This document shows, piece by piece, positions 1 to 11,229 of a DNA stretch of 64,000 nt (the first letter of the stretch is position 1; every line of letters starts with the position of its first letter). Under the pieces are notes generated by a model. It ran no database searches. It was given only the letters and a program-made list of their open reading frames with translations, and was not told where the DNA came from. The stretch is from Chaetoceros tenuissimus (lineage: Eukaryota > Bacillariophyta > Thalassiosirophyceae > Chaetocerotales > Chaetocerotaceae). The stretch lies in assembly GCA_021927905.1 (NCBI GenBank), contig BLLK01000020.1:1798001-1862000 (forward strand), given 5' to 3'. Position numbers and translations under genes: made by a program.

Positions 1-824
1 TTGTTCAAACAGATTCTCGTAAGTCGCAAAGACAGCATATTCGTCATTTATCAAACAAGCCAGTCTAACCCTGTTCTTCACTCTCTATAGATCTTCAATT
101 TGCAGTAGAGTGGGATGAAAAGTATAGAAATGAAGCCAAGGCTTGCAAGAGTTATCCAAAGGTAGTTTTGAGCAGTTATCCACCTGGATTTAGTCCAGGT
201 AATGGAAATACAGTTAGAGAGACTCCTGGCGCTAGACTCTGTTTCTGTGAGACAAAGGTTGAAGATCCAAATCCAATTGTTCGCATTAATTCTGGAAGGG
301 GTTATTCGGGTTCTGAACCTTATCCAACACAGATTCCATTTATTGCCGCTGGATTCTTCTTTGCTCGTGCTGAGTTTTTAGTTGACGTTCCTTTTGATCC
401 ATACAATCCTTGGGTCTTTATGGGTGAAGAGATTGCTTTGTCGATGAGAGCTTGGACAAATGGTTGGAATATATACGCTCCTCGTAAGAATTTGATAGCG
501 CATCAGTATCGGCCAGGGAGAATGGGTCTCCCAAAGTTTTGGGGCACAGTGAATCGACTTTATGGAAGACCTGGTATGAATACACGCCTTCAGGGAAATG
601 TAATCAAACGTATTAAAAATATGGTTGGCTATCCAGATGCAACACTAGAAAAGATTAAAGAGCAAAACATTGAATATGTACTCCAAGATTTGGAATATTA
701 CGGTCTAGGAAACAAGAGATCGAGAGAAGAATACATGACATTTGCAGGCTTGGTTGTTGATGAGAAAAACTCAGCACTAGATTGCAAACACATTGATTGG
801 TGCAACAAAGGTACTCTAGAGTAA
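1..824 (+). CDS. GlcNAc-transferase (PF11397-like), 3' part
   Basis: The gene enters from the left edge. Seen: an exon ending at 18, an intron at 19-90 (gtaagt...ctatag), then an open frame to a TAA at 822-824. Across the junction the frame reads QTDSHLQFAVEWDEKY, then CKSYPKVVLSSYPPG. Further on are GFFFARAEF, GEEIALSMRAWTNGW and APRKNLIAHQY. This order is that of the GlcNAc glycosyltransferase family (PF11397), whose founding members add GlcNAc to hydroxyproline of Skp1 in the cytosol of Dictyostelium. Family knowledge suggests a UDP-GlcNAc-dependent enzyme; the acceptor here is unknown. The N-terminal half lies outside the window, so signal peptide or membrane anchor cannot be judged. The first in-frame start-like codon (TTG at 168) is internal and is not the true start. 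Confidence 0.8.
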
Positions 825-1118
825 ACGAGCATTATAAAAATGATATAGAGTTTTATATCAGCAGACTTGCTTATTTTTACACGAGGCAGTCTTTGTAGGT
901 TTACTGTGAAATTTATTTTCAAAAGTTTAGCTTTGTGTGACTTTTTATGTTGGTCGGCTCCGCCTTCTTCCCCGCCCACAAACAGCAGCCACACAAGCTG
1001 CCAAAAATCATCATCGAAATCTATTCTAAAAAAGGATACCCTCTACCTTACCATTAACATATACTTTGGGAGAGATATAATAGAGAATAGAAGAATCTAT
1101 AAATACTAGGATTGAATT

Positions 1119-2796
1119 ATGAACTCTAGTACATCAAATTTAAAGCCTCCTCCGAAAAAGAACGGCGAACGCCACACCCTTTCACCTCAACATGAACTTC
1201 GTCTAGAAGTCCCATCTCAAACAAATGTATCCGTCACGCTCATCTCAGGATCCGCAGAAATATTTGGAGCTGAATTGGCAACATTCACGTCTGATCCTTT
1301 GAAGCAGACATATTTAATAGCTGGTCATTCAAAATTTGCAATATTTACATGGCACGGTTGTACTGTGGATATCGATGTCGAATTTGGCAAGGAGGTTGAA
1401 ATTAGTTACACAAGTGATGAAACTGTAGCAAATGTTGCATTTGTCAATACGCATGCTCAGCTTGAAGCTATGAGAGACGAAGCTTTAATGAATGCCACCA
1501 GTGGTAATGGCAAAAGTACCGATGGTCCAAGAGTTTTGGTGGTTGGACCTGCCGATTGTGGAAAGACAAGTTTGGTTAAATTGCTAACTTCCTATGGTAA
1601 GAAATACTTTGTGTGATGGAATACATATTTTCCCCTTTGTGATACAATCTCAACCACCATAATAACTTGAATTAAAACCAGCTGTAAAACTTGGTAGAAC
1701 ACCCCTTTTGGTGGATCTTGATACGTCACAAAACATGTTGTGTGCACCTGGAACAATTGCGGCTTCACCAATCACACCTGATTCTATTTCACCTTTGACA
1801 AATGCATCTTCTTCATCATTATATCCAAATACAACTCCTCTTGTACTGTGGAATGGATCTACTGATTTATCTACAAATCCTGATTTGTACAAGGCACAAC
1901 TTGATAAACTTGGACAATGTATTGATGAGCGCAACCACATTAATGATGAAAATCCTGCTGAACCAGAACAGCAACACATTCTTGATGCAAGATCAAGTGG
2001 AATAATTGTCAATGGTTGTGGATGGATTGAAGACATTGGATATAAACTCATGCTGCATACTGTGAAAGCACTCAGAATCAATATTATACTGGTAATGGGT
2101 CATGATCGACTTTACAGTATGCTTAATAGTCATTACAATAAAATGAGAGAAGCAGAAATGGATGTAGACATGGCAGACATACTTAACGAAGAAACAGTTA
2201 TACCAAAAGTCATCAAATTACCGAGAAGTGGAGGAGTTGTCACCAGAGACGCTACATTTAGACGTGTATCAAGATCACAATGTATCAAACGTTATTTCTA
2301 TGGAGAATCAATTCGCAACCCAAACTCTGCTGCAGTAATGAGTAATAGCAACCCTATGATGCCTATAGCAGGATCTGATCCAAATGAAAAGGTTTTAGAT
2401 GTAATCTGCCCACCATCGACAACTTTGATTCATCAATATACTCCTACACGGTTGGAGATTCCATTCAGTGATTTGACGTTATACAAATTGTCAAATGTAT
2501 CTCTATCGTCGTCAATGCTTCCAGTTTCTGCAAAGCAAGCTACAGACCCTGTTCAATTGACACCTATGAATATTACTGCAACATTAAAACACAGTTTATT
2601 GGCTGTATGTCATCCAAATGCTGCTGAACAGTATGACAACAGTGGGGAAGCGAGAGATTTGTATCTTTCTGGGATTTCAGGTTTAGTTACTGTCGATAAG
2701 GTAGATGTAGATAGAGAAATTATCAGTCTCTTGAGTCCAGGTGGTTCATTACCAAGTTCAATTCTCTTAGTTGGAGATGTAACATGGATGGAGTAA
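1119..2796 (+). CDS. CLP1: CLP1, polynucleotide kinase of the mRNA 3'-end cleavage complex
   Basis: Two exons, 1119-1596 and 1682-2796, give about 530 residues. The intron splits a Gly-Ala pair so that LLTSYG runs into AVKLGRTPLLVDLD. Seen: an N-terminal beta-rich region, the P-loop GPADCGKTS near residue 147, then VDLDTSQNMLCAPGTIAA, NGCGWIEDIGYKLM and LVMGHDRLYS, all in the order of the Clp1/Grc3 family. Clp1 is a 5'-hydroxyl polynucleotide kinase or its inactive relative. In yeast and animals it bridges cleavage factors in pre-mRNA 3'-end formation, and in animals it also joins tRNA-splicing endonuclease. The P-loop keeps GKT/S, so ATP binding is likely. It is longer than the human protein (about 425), mainly through linkers after the P-loop and in the middle. 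Confidence 0.9.
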
Positions 2797-3032
2797 AGTA
2801 AATATGGTAGTACTTTAGATCATGATTGTAGGGGTTAGGGTTCTCACGATCGTGATGATCAAAAGTGTGAAAATATTCTACACCTATACGGCAATTCTAA
2901 TTCTATCATTACCCACGTTGATTAGACCATAGCTTCATAGTCTCTTATTTTTATTAAAACATATTTATATATCAATTCTAAAATCCTATCGTGACCTTTC
3001 CTCATTCATCTTCATTCAAAAATTTCCGAAAT

Positions 3033-3441
3033 TCAAGCACAACACATACATCCTGTATTCTGCCCTTTTTCTTCTTTAGCAATGTAATATCTAATCTCTT
3101 TTCCCTGTTCACCCTTTGGTACCCGTAAACTCTGGACTCTTCCATGTACATGAACAAGCATAATGTCTCCATCTCTTGCATCTGGCGGAACATAAACATC
3201 TGTGTGCATGCTATCTACTCGTGAAAATTTCACATCTGTATGTGCCCCCTCAAGATTCCTCTTGCTCTTATGACTTTTATTTTTTCTTCGAAACAGTTTT
3301 CTTACTCCTCTGAAATAGTGTCAAGAAAGAAAGAAGTGAGATGTAAGAATTGTGAATCTCATTGAAATGTTTCTTAATTGGAGCTAGAAAAGAACATTCG
3401 TTCATCGGTACCTCTCTGCAATGTACTTACTTTGCAACCAT
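3033..3441 (-). CDS. Small basic protein of unknown function (95 aa, two exons)
   Basis: An 11-base first exon (3431-3441, reading ATG GTT GCA AA) is followed by a GTAAGT donor. The second exon, 3033-3309, opens after a TTTCAG acceptor and continues in frame to a TGA. The product starts MVAKGVRKLFRRKNKSHKS, so its first 20 residues are strongly basic. The middle holds DVYVPPDARDGDIMLVHVHG and GKEIRYYIAKEE, which look like beta strands. It ends in GCMCCA; the paired cysteines could be acylated, but this is not a CaaX box. I do not recognise a family. The intron in phase with a long second exon supports a real gene, but the tiny first exon is the weakest part of the model. Confidence 0.5.
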
Positions 3442-3975
3442 CTTTTGTTATGTTCACGATTTATAAACCTTCAAAATTATTGGAACTGTATAAGTTTTAT
3501 GTGTAAATGATGTGATAGGTATGGGTTATCGTGAGTGTAGATCGATCAACATCATCATTAAATAAAAGAACTCGAGGAAGGGCTGGCATCCGTTGGATTG
3601 ACACCCACGTCTGATCCTCACTAGCAATCCATTCATTATAAAGTAGTCATATACTGAGACATTTGAAGAATATAATAGTAGAAAGTGTTCTTGTTTTCAC
3701 TGGATTGGTCATATTTGGGACTCGACCGCTTCGCAGTTCGCAGTTCGCAGTTCTTTGGTTTTGGCACCAACCCATAACCTGTCTTCAAAAGGAAACGTTG
3801 ACTACATACGACTACACCGAAAACGGTCAGGAAACAAACGTTGAACGAAAAAACACACACTTTTTCTTTTATTTCTTTATTGAATATGTACTGTACATAA
3901 TAGAAGCTTCTAATGTCAGATGGATAGATAGAAGAAGCTGCCTTTATCGTTTATACAGCCTTTAATTTGCGAGGA
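3442..3975. other. Divergent promoter region
   Basis: No convincing gene. This stretch separates the small basic-protein gene (minus) from the SPFH gene (plus) and should hold both promoters. It contains three perfect tandem copies of TCGCAGT at 3731-3751. Open frames here on both strands lack coding-like composition. Confidence 0.5.
3731..3751. repeat. Three tandem copies of TCGCAGT
   Basis: Perfect 7-base units, in the shared promoter of the basic-protein and SPFH genes. Confidence 0.75.
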
Positions 3976-5196
3976 ATGGAAAACGTTGAGCTGATAAGGA
4001 GGAGAAGACATGCAGCTTCAACTCAATACAAACAAAGCCTACTGTCGAACGATATCAATGACGATTTCTTTGATCATCCCCAATACACCAGTGTCTCGAA
4101 TAGATGGGATAATTCATACCGTCCTCCAAACCAAGGAAATATAGATTTTTTTCGAAAGGAAGCCCATGTGTCTCCTGAAATTGAAAACTTTGAGACAAAT
4201 CCTATCTACAATGCTTCCAGTAATCTGTTGTATTTGAATCCACCAAAACGTCAGTCCATGAGAAAAGCCATGCTCACACAAACTCCAGCTCGTACTGTTC
4301 CTTCTCATAATCAAAACAATTACATGACACGTGGTCAGAATCCAGCGGAAGATCTTGGTGCAAACTCCATCTGTTCGTATGGTTTCATGTGTTGTCAATG
4401 CGTTCGAACTACTGAAATCGGTGTGTCTGAATCTTGCGGTCGTTTCGAAACTTTATTGGAACCAGGGTTTTATTGTTTACCATGGCCTTTATATGACATC
4501 AGTGGGAGATTATCAATTAGGATCAATCAATTGGATATAACTTGTGAATCCAAAACCAAAGATTCTGTATTTGTAACCATATCTTTGGCTGTTCCATATC
4601 GAATAATAACTGAAAGAGCCTATGATGCTTATTATCGATTGTCAGATCCAACACAGCAAATTAAATCTTATATATTTGATGTTGTTCGAAGCACAGTCCC
4701 GAAAATGACCTTGGACGAGGTATTTCTCTCTAAAGCAGATATTGCCGAAACTGTGTTTAATCAGTTAACGCCATTGATGGAAGACTATGGTTATGAAATA
4801 TTCAAAACACTCGTCACAGATGTGAGACCAGACGAGAAAGTTCGACAAGCTATGAATGAGATCAATGCAAGTAGAAGATTGAAGATTGCAATGTATCACC
4901 TTGCAGAAGGAGAAAAAACAAAAATTATCAAAGATGCAGAGGCACAATGCGAAGCTCTATATTTGGAGGGTGTTGGTATCAGTGGTCAAAGAAGAGCGTT
5001 AACACAAGAATTAAAGTCCTCGTTTCTCGACGAAAATGAGAAGGGAAGTGCAGAGTTAATGAATTTGTTACTCATTACACAGTATAATGATTTACTCTCT
5101 ACAGTATCAACGAAGAGTCAGAGTAGTCTCATCTTCACCTCTGATCCAGGAAATTTGTGCAACATTGAGCACCAAGTCAGTAGATATCATGTATAA
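3976..5196 (+). CDS. SPFH/Band 7 protein of the hypersensitive-induced-reaction (HIR) type
   Basis: Single exon, 406 residues from the ATG at 3976; the frame is open slightly upstream, but only with a TTG. Residues about 1-130 are a polar extension with no recognised domain. A Cys-rich patch (SYGFMCCQCVR) then leads into the SPFH core: RFETLLEPGFYCLPWP, LSIRINQLDITCESKTKD, YIFDVVRSTVPKMTLDEVF, TDVRPDEKVRQAMNEINA. These match plant HIR proteins closely. HIR and related SPFH proteins oligomerise on the inner face of membranes and organise microdomains. Plant HIRs begin MGxxxC for acylation; here the extension removes that N-terminus, and the CC-containing patch may take over membrane binding (inference). 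The C-terminal Glu/Ala-rich helix expected for oligomerisation is present (AEGEKTKIIKDAEAQCEA). Confidence 0.85.
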   Translation: MENVELIRRRRHAASTQYKQSLLSNDINDDFFDHPQYTSVSNRWDNSYRPPNQGNIDFFRKEAHVSPEIENFETNPIYNASSNLLYLNPPKRQSMRKAMLTQTPARTVPSHNQNNYMTRGQNPAEDLGANSICSYGFMCCQCVRTTEIGVSESCGRFETLLEPGFYCLPWPLYDISGRLSIRINQLDITCESKTKDSVFVTISLAVPYRIITERAYDAYYRLSDPTQQIKSYIFDVVRSTVPKMTLDEVFLSKADIAETVFNQLTPLMEDYGYEIFKTLVTDVRPDEKVRQAMNEINASRRLKIAMYHLAEGEKTKIIKDAEAQCEALYLEGVGISGQRRALTQELKSSFLDENEKGSAELMNLLLITQYNDLLSTVSTKSQSSLIFTSDPGNLCNIEHQVSRYHV

Positions 5197-5227
5197 AATT
5201 AGTGTATTTCAAAATGTATTACAAAAC

Positions 5228-8200
5228 TTAAATATACTCTGTCTTCAATTCGCCCCCAGCAAAATCTACTAGTTGGTCTGATGAAATATATTCTTTGAGT
5301 TGCGATACATTGTCCAAAATTTTCACCTTGTTTCTAGTCTCTTGTGAGGAAATGTATCTTCGAAGTCCATGAACTCCGACAAGCTTTTCCCAACCTGTGG
5401 TGGGTACAACCAATGCTTTACCTAAGCGCTGTGGGTAATTGTCAGAGGTGATCCGTATAAGCTTTTGAACATACTGAAAATTTGTATGTACATATTCTTC
5501 ATCCATCACTGTCTTTTGTGTTGAAGTTTCTTCGTTGTGACTTTCTTCTGATGATCTTTTTGATGTATTACTTGTGCTCTTAATTGAATCTTTCATGTTT
5601 GATTCTTGTGTTTTCCCCATCAAAACAACCAAAGTCACCTTGAAATCTGGATTGTTTTGATTTAATTTCTCAAAAGCTGTGTCGACATTGTACAATACAG
5701 CAGCAACGGATGCAGTAATATTTTTCCTCCATAAACCCTTACACATGTTGCGAAAATAGAAGACTGGGTTGTCAGACTTATCAAAACCCAAGTGAAAGCA
5801 TTGTCCACTCTTCAACTCGACTTGACAAGATCTAATATCTATCGGAAAGTACAAGCCCTTGAATGCAGCAGCTTTAGTTATCCTTATTGCCGCCTCTTTG
5901 ATATTTTCATCGGCTGCTTGAAAGTGTCGTAGCATCTCTTTGTCGGTGAAGAACTCAAGTACTTTTCCATCTGTGATCGTTTCTTGATTGAAATCTTCGT
6001 TATTTTCTGCAAGAATCTTCTTGTTAACCTGCCTAACAGGAACTGTGATCATACCCAAAATATCTTTCAATGAGTCAATATCCTTTTTGTAACTGTCGCC
6101 ATCCTGTATGAAATCACTATCCGTTGACATGACTGGTCGAAGCAAAGTATCCATAGCTGGAAAATATTCAGATTCTGCAATAGTGTAGAGACTATCTGCC
6201 AATGGAACATTATGATCTATATTCACCAGTCTGATTGCAGCAAGTGGACGAGTGTCTAGAGAATCAAACTGGAATACTAGATCTGTCGTCCTGCCTGATC
6301 CATACTCAGGGACTATGTTTCCTATTGACTTTTTCCAACGCTCAGAAAATATATCAACTTGAAGTTTGTACTTGACAGCAATATAATTTGATAAGTCGTC
6401 ATCGTCTAGACCTCCTTGACCGAAATAATTTGTTTTGCTTCTATTACCAATATTGATAACTTTCACCATCTTTTTACTAAAACTAGAGTCTTTTCGACCA
6501 ATAAAATTATCAATAAAGTTCGTAAAGATGTTACACGAGTCAGGGCCTTTGAAATAAAATTTGGAAATTAGTTCACTATCAGTATGGGTATAAAGAAAAA
6601 TAACATAAAAAGAACTCACTTTGAAGATGAAGTGATATGGCGTCATCCCGTTTGAATTCATTACGAAGAAATTTGTAGTATCTTGAGTCAAACTCCGTGT
6701 CAATTCCTTCCGGTAACCATTTAATGAAAATCATTATTATGGAAGAATGATTAGAATCAAGAGAAAAAATTAGAAACTCGCTATTCCTGTTCCTATCTAA
6801 AATATCACGGATGGACGGAATATCAGCAGGATTGGAACGAGAAAACTCTGATGCATCGCCTGCTTTGAAATGTACGGCTTTGCATCCAACCAATAAAAAT
6901 GCCTGGCCAAATGAAGTTGGAGCTTCATGAGTAGCCTCACTAAGAAGCAATGGTTCGTAGTATTCATGAAAATGCAAGCAATCATGATTTTCATTATCAA
7001 TTCTCCTGTCATATGCGAGTCTTTTCTTAATGTGAGAATTGGAAAATGGACGATGTTGCCACCCACTCTGTACAACCCTCATGGCTTCAATATATGACGA
7101 AACCCGAAGTGATGCAGCTGCAATTAACTTTCGAAGCTTGATTAGTTGCCTGACTCGTGCTTGGTGCTCATCTATACCTCCAACAGGCCCAAATTCTCGA
7201 TCTTTAGAAGCCATTGGAGTGGAATAAGGTGTTCCATTCAATACTTTTGGAAGGAACAGCCAAAAGAAGTCTACAAGACCTAAAACCAAACGCCTCGAAA
7301 GATACATTTCGTGAATTTCAACATTTTCATCCTCACCAGACACTATATGGTCATCATGATTAGATTGTGAATGATTATCATAATTGCAACGAATGATTTG
7401 TCTCATATTCTCATCAATAATAGGCAAGTCTGAAAGGCATCTTCTCACATCATCAAGTGCAATCCCTCCAAGTCCACTATTTTTATTGTAAGAATCACTT
7501 GATCGATGTAGGTCCTCTAGTGCACAGAACATATGTTGGATTTCTCGACCAGCAACTCTCATTCCAAGAAATATAGTTTGAAACTTGGCTGCCTCAAGTT
7601 CTGTTTTAAACGTGTACTCTTTCTTTCCTTTCACAGTTTTGCCTTTAATGCTATTCAATATACCCCCCGCATCTTTCTTCTTGTGCTGCTTGGATGCCTT
7701 GTTTCTGTCATTATCCATTCCAATATTGAGCGACTGATTTCCGATTGATATCGACTCTAGAAGACTCTGGTCATCTACATTGTCATTTTCACAATCAATA
7801 GAAGAAAAGTCTAAAGCTATTTCTCCCGTACCAGTGTTATCCCTTTTCCATGTTTCAGGAGTTACTTGATTTAAGAGAGAATCTTCATCAATCAGAGCTT
7901 TTCCTTGGTCAGGTACAATGGATTTATCAAAAGTTATTTCTATCGTCCCGAGGTTCATAGAGTTGCAGTCTACATTCAAAAGTGATTCAATTGGTAATGC
8001 ATTGTCTACCCGTTGCCATTTTTCATCCTCGCTAGAATCCTCATCTTTCTTTTTGCCGACAATGCCATGGTCACTATCCCCAGTTTTGCGTTCACTTTTC
8101 TCTTGATACATTTTGATGGGTTGGCGCCTTTCCCAAGTCATTTTTTGTAAATTGAATACGAGCTGCCTTCTAATAGAAGCATGTTTCATTCCCGAATGCA

Positions 8201-8579
8201 ATAAAGGAATCAGTTCTGAAGGAGGTGTCGACACAACAAACTTTATTTCCTGAGGGCCATTTGGACCGATAACGTCATGTTGAAAATGCCTGTCTTCATC
8301 ATATGGATCTGAAGCTATACTACATACTCTCTTTGTATCATCATTCTCAAATAAATCACTTTTTGCTGAATGCTCCGATATCTTTTCTTTGGACCTTTTC
8401 CTCTTTTTCAAGATTATGTAGAAAGCAATCATGGATATGAAAGCTGTTACCAATGATGGAGATATATGCAATTTATTCATCCAACGTCTCCAGTCATATA
8501 TGATATACGTCCCACTTTCGATCGGGTTTGTCAAGTGGAGTCTTTTCTCTCGTACTTGCGACAGTAATTTTATTGTCAT
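5228..8579 (-). CDS. Large membrane-anchored CRAL-TRIO (SEC14-like) protein
   Basis: Two exons, 6620-8579 and 5228-6546, joined across a GTGAGT...TTTCAAAG intron at 6547-6619, give about 1092 residues. One transmembrane segment lies near residues 42-58 (SLVTAFISMIAFYIILKKRK), with basic residues after it. A long acidic, low-complexity stretch follows. A conserved-looking central region (about 330-560) contains EIQHMFCALEDLHRS and YMEAMRVVQSGW-like helices and is not recognised. The C-terminal third is a CRAL-TRIO fold: AAAFKGLYFPIDIRS, FYFRNMCKGLWRKN, RITSDNYPQRLGKALVVP and the closing DQLVDFAGG, a variant of the LP.x.FGG end of SEC14 proteins. SEC14-like domains carry phospholipids or other hydrophobic ligands. 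The N-terminal anchor suggests action at a membrane contact site (inference). Confidence 0.75.
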
Positions 8580-9142
8580 GATGTTTTCCTTCTGCGCAAC
8601 AGATCTTAGAGCTGCAATGTACTATGTACAATTATGGATCTACCGAAAGGAGAAGCTGAAGGTAGAGTTTTGTTTTTGTATGAAACTCAGGAATAAATGG
8701 TCATGTGGAGACGAGTATCACCATATTCCATTCATATTATTGTGTGTAAAGTGTTCAAAGTTTTGAGATGTGGAGATGTTGTCAGTTGTCAATTATCAGT
8801 TCTGTTACTGCGTACGTACTACTACATACTATGTGCCCCAAAATTAGGTTATGAACAAGCAATTGGGATGCTTCTCTTTTGAATCTACATGAATGTTCAT
8901 CCCATTTCGAATAATTTGAATATTGAATACTTAACAAAGTCTTTACCACTTTTGATGAAAAATAATGAAATGCAAAGAGCCATAATGCAAAGATATTTAA
9001 TAAAAAAATAAACTATATTTTTTACGTTACTGTAATTTCTGTTTTATATTTATTTGGTTACATAGATACTTTGACAAAAAATATTATTGAATGATCCTTT
9101 CGGAATTTTCTTGCCAATATAATAATTGGAATCATAGATGAA
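8580..9142. other. Intergenic region upstream of the CRAL-TRIO gene
   Basis: Contains the start-side region of the CRAL-TRIO gene and the 3' end region of the BTB gene. Very AT-rich near 8990-9090. Short plus-strand open frames (for example 8697-8882) lack support and look like chance. I see no RNA gene or repeat. Confidence 0.4.
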
Positions 9143-10258
9143 CTACTGGCTTACATTTGGTTGGATCGAAGGTTGAGGAGTTGAAGTTGAATCAGGTTTG
9201 ATGAGACCGAGTGCAGTATGAGGTCTTCTTTCTGGCGAACCAGCGTTTTGCTGCCCCTTCTCTACCTTGAATGACTTCTCTGAAAATTTGATTCCTTCAT
9301 CTAGCAGGGCACTGTTTCTTGCTAGATCATCTCGTTTTTGGAACAGTCTTGAATTCTTCATTGCTCTTTCAAAACTGGCTGGATTGATCTTATTACTCTT
9401 TACAAATCGCAGTGCGCATTTTCTGCCAAATGCCTCACGTGCCGCTCTTTCTCTTGATGGACTTTCATCATTACTGTCTTCCGATGAAAAATCTACCCAG
9501 CGCTCAATCACTTGTAAAAGTAAAAGATGGCTAGTAGTGTCCTCCAAAGTTCGGAGAATGAACAAAAGGCCTGGTTTGGTCAATGCAAGAACACCTGATC
9601 CAACCGAGGAAAACTCGGGAAGAAGAGCGTTTCTAGGTTTCAGCTGAAGTGTTTGCATGGCAAGTTCGTCGATATCGTCAAGTCTCATACCTTCATCGAT
9701 AAGAGGACAACTCAGAGCAGGAAATCTATTGATGTTTCTCCACCCCCATTGCTGAATTCCATCTAGCAACCCAGGCAGCTTAAATGCTTTAGATGCTACA
9801 CGGAGTTGTCCCACTAAACGAGCAACTTCATCTGATGGCTGCACCTTCAATATAGAACACTCATCGGTATAGCAGTATTCAACAATCATATGGAGAATTC
9901 TACAGTCCCAGTGTTTGAATTTTACAACTAATTTTTCACCTGGGATAATCAAGTCTTTTGCCGATTCACTGAAGAATCTCTGTCGGAACATTGTAGATCG
10001 GGAAGCAAGAATCGCCTTGACTGCGAATACAGATCCTCCATCCGAACCCTTGAGCTCTAAATCACTGACTTCCATATCTCCAAATAAGGCTGCAATTGCA
10101 TCGGCCGCAGTCCCAGTGGCCGAGGTACGGTCTGCTACTGTTCCGTTTCCGCTCCTGGGACGTCGCCATCTCCAGAACACACTAGATTGTACTGAGGATG
10201 AATCATTCATTGTATCGTCGCTATTGGAACTATCACTTGCTGATAGGTCTGGTAGCAT
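9143..10258 (-). CDS. BTB/POZ-BACK domain protein
   Basis: Single exon, 371 residues. After a Ser-rich acidic start, residues about 50-150 form a BTB/POZ domain: DLELKGSDGGSVFAVKAIL, then ASRSTMFRQRFFSES and KHWDCRILHMIVEYCYTDEC. This reproduces the BTB order of a D.x.L strand, the H.x.x.L.x.S-like turn and the Y.x.YT motif. Residues about 160-310 resemble a BACK helical region (ALTKPGLLFILRTLEDTTSH, LLLLQVIERWVDFSSED). BTB-BACK proteins usually act as substrate adaptors for Cullin-3 ubiquitin ligases, with a separate domain that reads the substrate. No Kelch, MATH or other reader is present, so its partner is unknown. The Pro/Ser-rich tail is likely disordered. Confidence 0.8.
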   Translation of the reverse strand: MLPDLSASDSSNSDDTMNDSSSVQSSVFWRWRRPRSGNGTVADRTSATGTAADAIAALFGDMEVSDLELKGSDGGSVFAVKAILASRSTMFRQRFFSESAKDLIIPGEKLVVKFKHWDCRILHMIVEYCYTDECSILKVQPSDEVARLVGQLRVASKAFKLPGLLDGIQQWGWRNINRFPALSCPLIDEGMRLDDIDELAMQTLQLKPRNALLPEFSSVGSGVLALTKPGLLFILRTLEDTTSHLLLLQVIERWVDFSSEDSNDESPSRERAAREAFGRKCALRFVKSNKINPASFERAMKNSRLFQKRDDLARNSALLDEGIKFSEKSFKVEKGQQNAGSPERRPHTALGLIKPDSTSTPQPSIQPNVSQ

Positions 10259-11229
10259 CTATATCACAGCTTCTATAGTTCTGTTGCTGTGGAGAAACAG
10301 GAATAATATATGTCGATCGTCTTTTGACAGCACAAAAGGTGCGCTCTCTTTAATTATGAGGGGAAAAGGGTGAAAAAGAAGGGAGGTAAGACTTTGGGAA
10401 CTGGAGCCAATCTGAGTTTCTCACAAGACTTAGATAAATATAGTAAAATAAATCTGATAAACGACCTACATAGACAATTTTTAAAAGTTGACAGGAGGAA
10501 GTTACTTATTGACCACTTACACTTATTTTATATCAGTCGTACGTAGACGAAACTGGCTTGTGGAATGCACATACAAGCATACAAGAGACAAATAAATTGA
10601 GCGCTGGACCGGCATCTAATTGTAGGTAGTACCTACAACTGCTGCTGATCCATTTCTGAACATTGAATACTTCCCTTAGAAGTTCTGATCTTTTCATCAA
10701 CAGTAACTACCATTCATCATAGATAAGACATTCATTGTTTTTCATGTCTAATCTTACGATCAAATCATATTAGTTTTTAGTTTTTTATGAATTCCGGGAA
10801 GTCCAGTGAAATAATAAGGAATATGACAAATTTTAAAATATCCAACATATCCACCACCAATCACTGGGCTACCCGCATTGCAGTGGGGAAGTCCAGCCAA
10901 ATGATGGATTTCTTTCAAATGAAGAAGAGTTCCTCTACAATCAATTATGCGAACCGAACCCTCTCATCGCCTTTTTTGTCGACCTTCTTGTTCTAAAAGC
11001 AAGAGAAGAAAGTATTGTGAGAATTGTTCTCTCATTCTCTTAGCTAAAACTTATTTTAATTTTTTAGATATTGCCTGACAAATTACTGGAAATAGAGTGA
11101 AATGATTAGAAACAGGCATGGTGAAATATGCTGTTTGTCTTCAATTTTCATACAAAAATAAAGTATGTAGAAGTCTTCTTACATTTACACCAATGCAAAT
11201 TCTTCCTTCGCTTGAAAAACATATCACTC
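10259..11229. other. Long intergenic region with an unsupported open frame
   Basis: Holds the BTB promoter and the 3' flank of MDP-1. Between about 10830 and 11040 a plus-strand frame without ATG reads PHCSGEVQPNDGFLSNEEEF and then CEPNPLIAFFVDLLVLKARE before a TAG. The composition is coding-like, but no start or splice site could be matched to it. A GGGAAGTCCAG element occurs twice, near 10797 and 10887. The region could hold a gene remnant or an unresolved exon. Confidence 0.3.

Noticed and set aside
8431-8882. Plus-strand frames near the start of the large CRAL-TRIO gene
   Set aside because: Partly antisense to it, no domain, no convincing start context.
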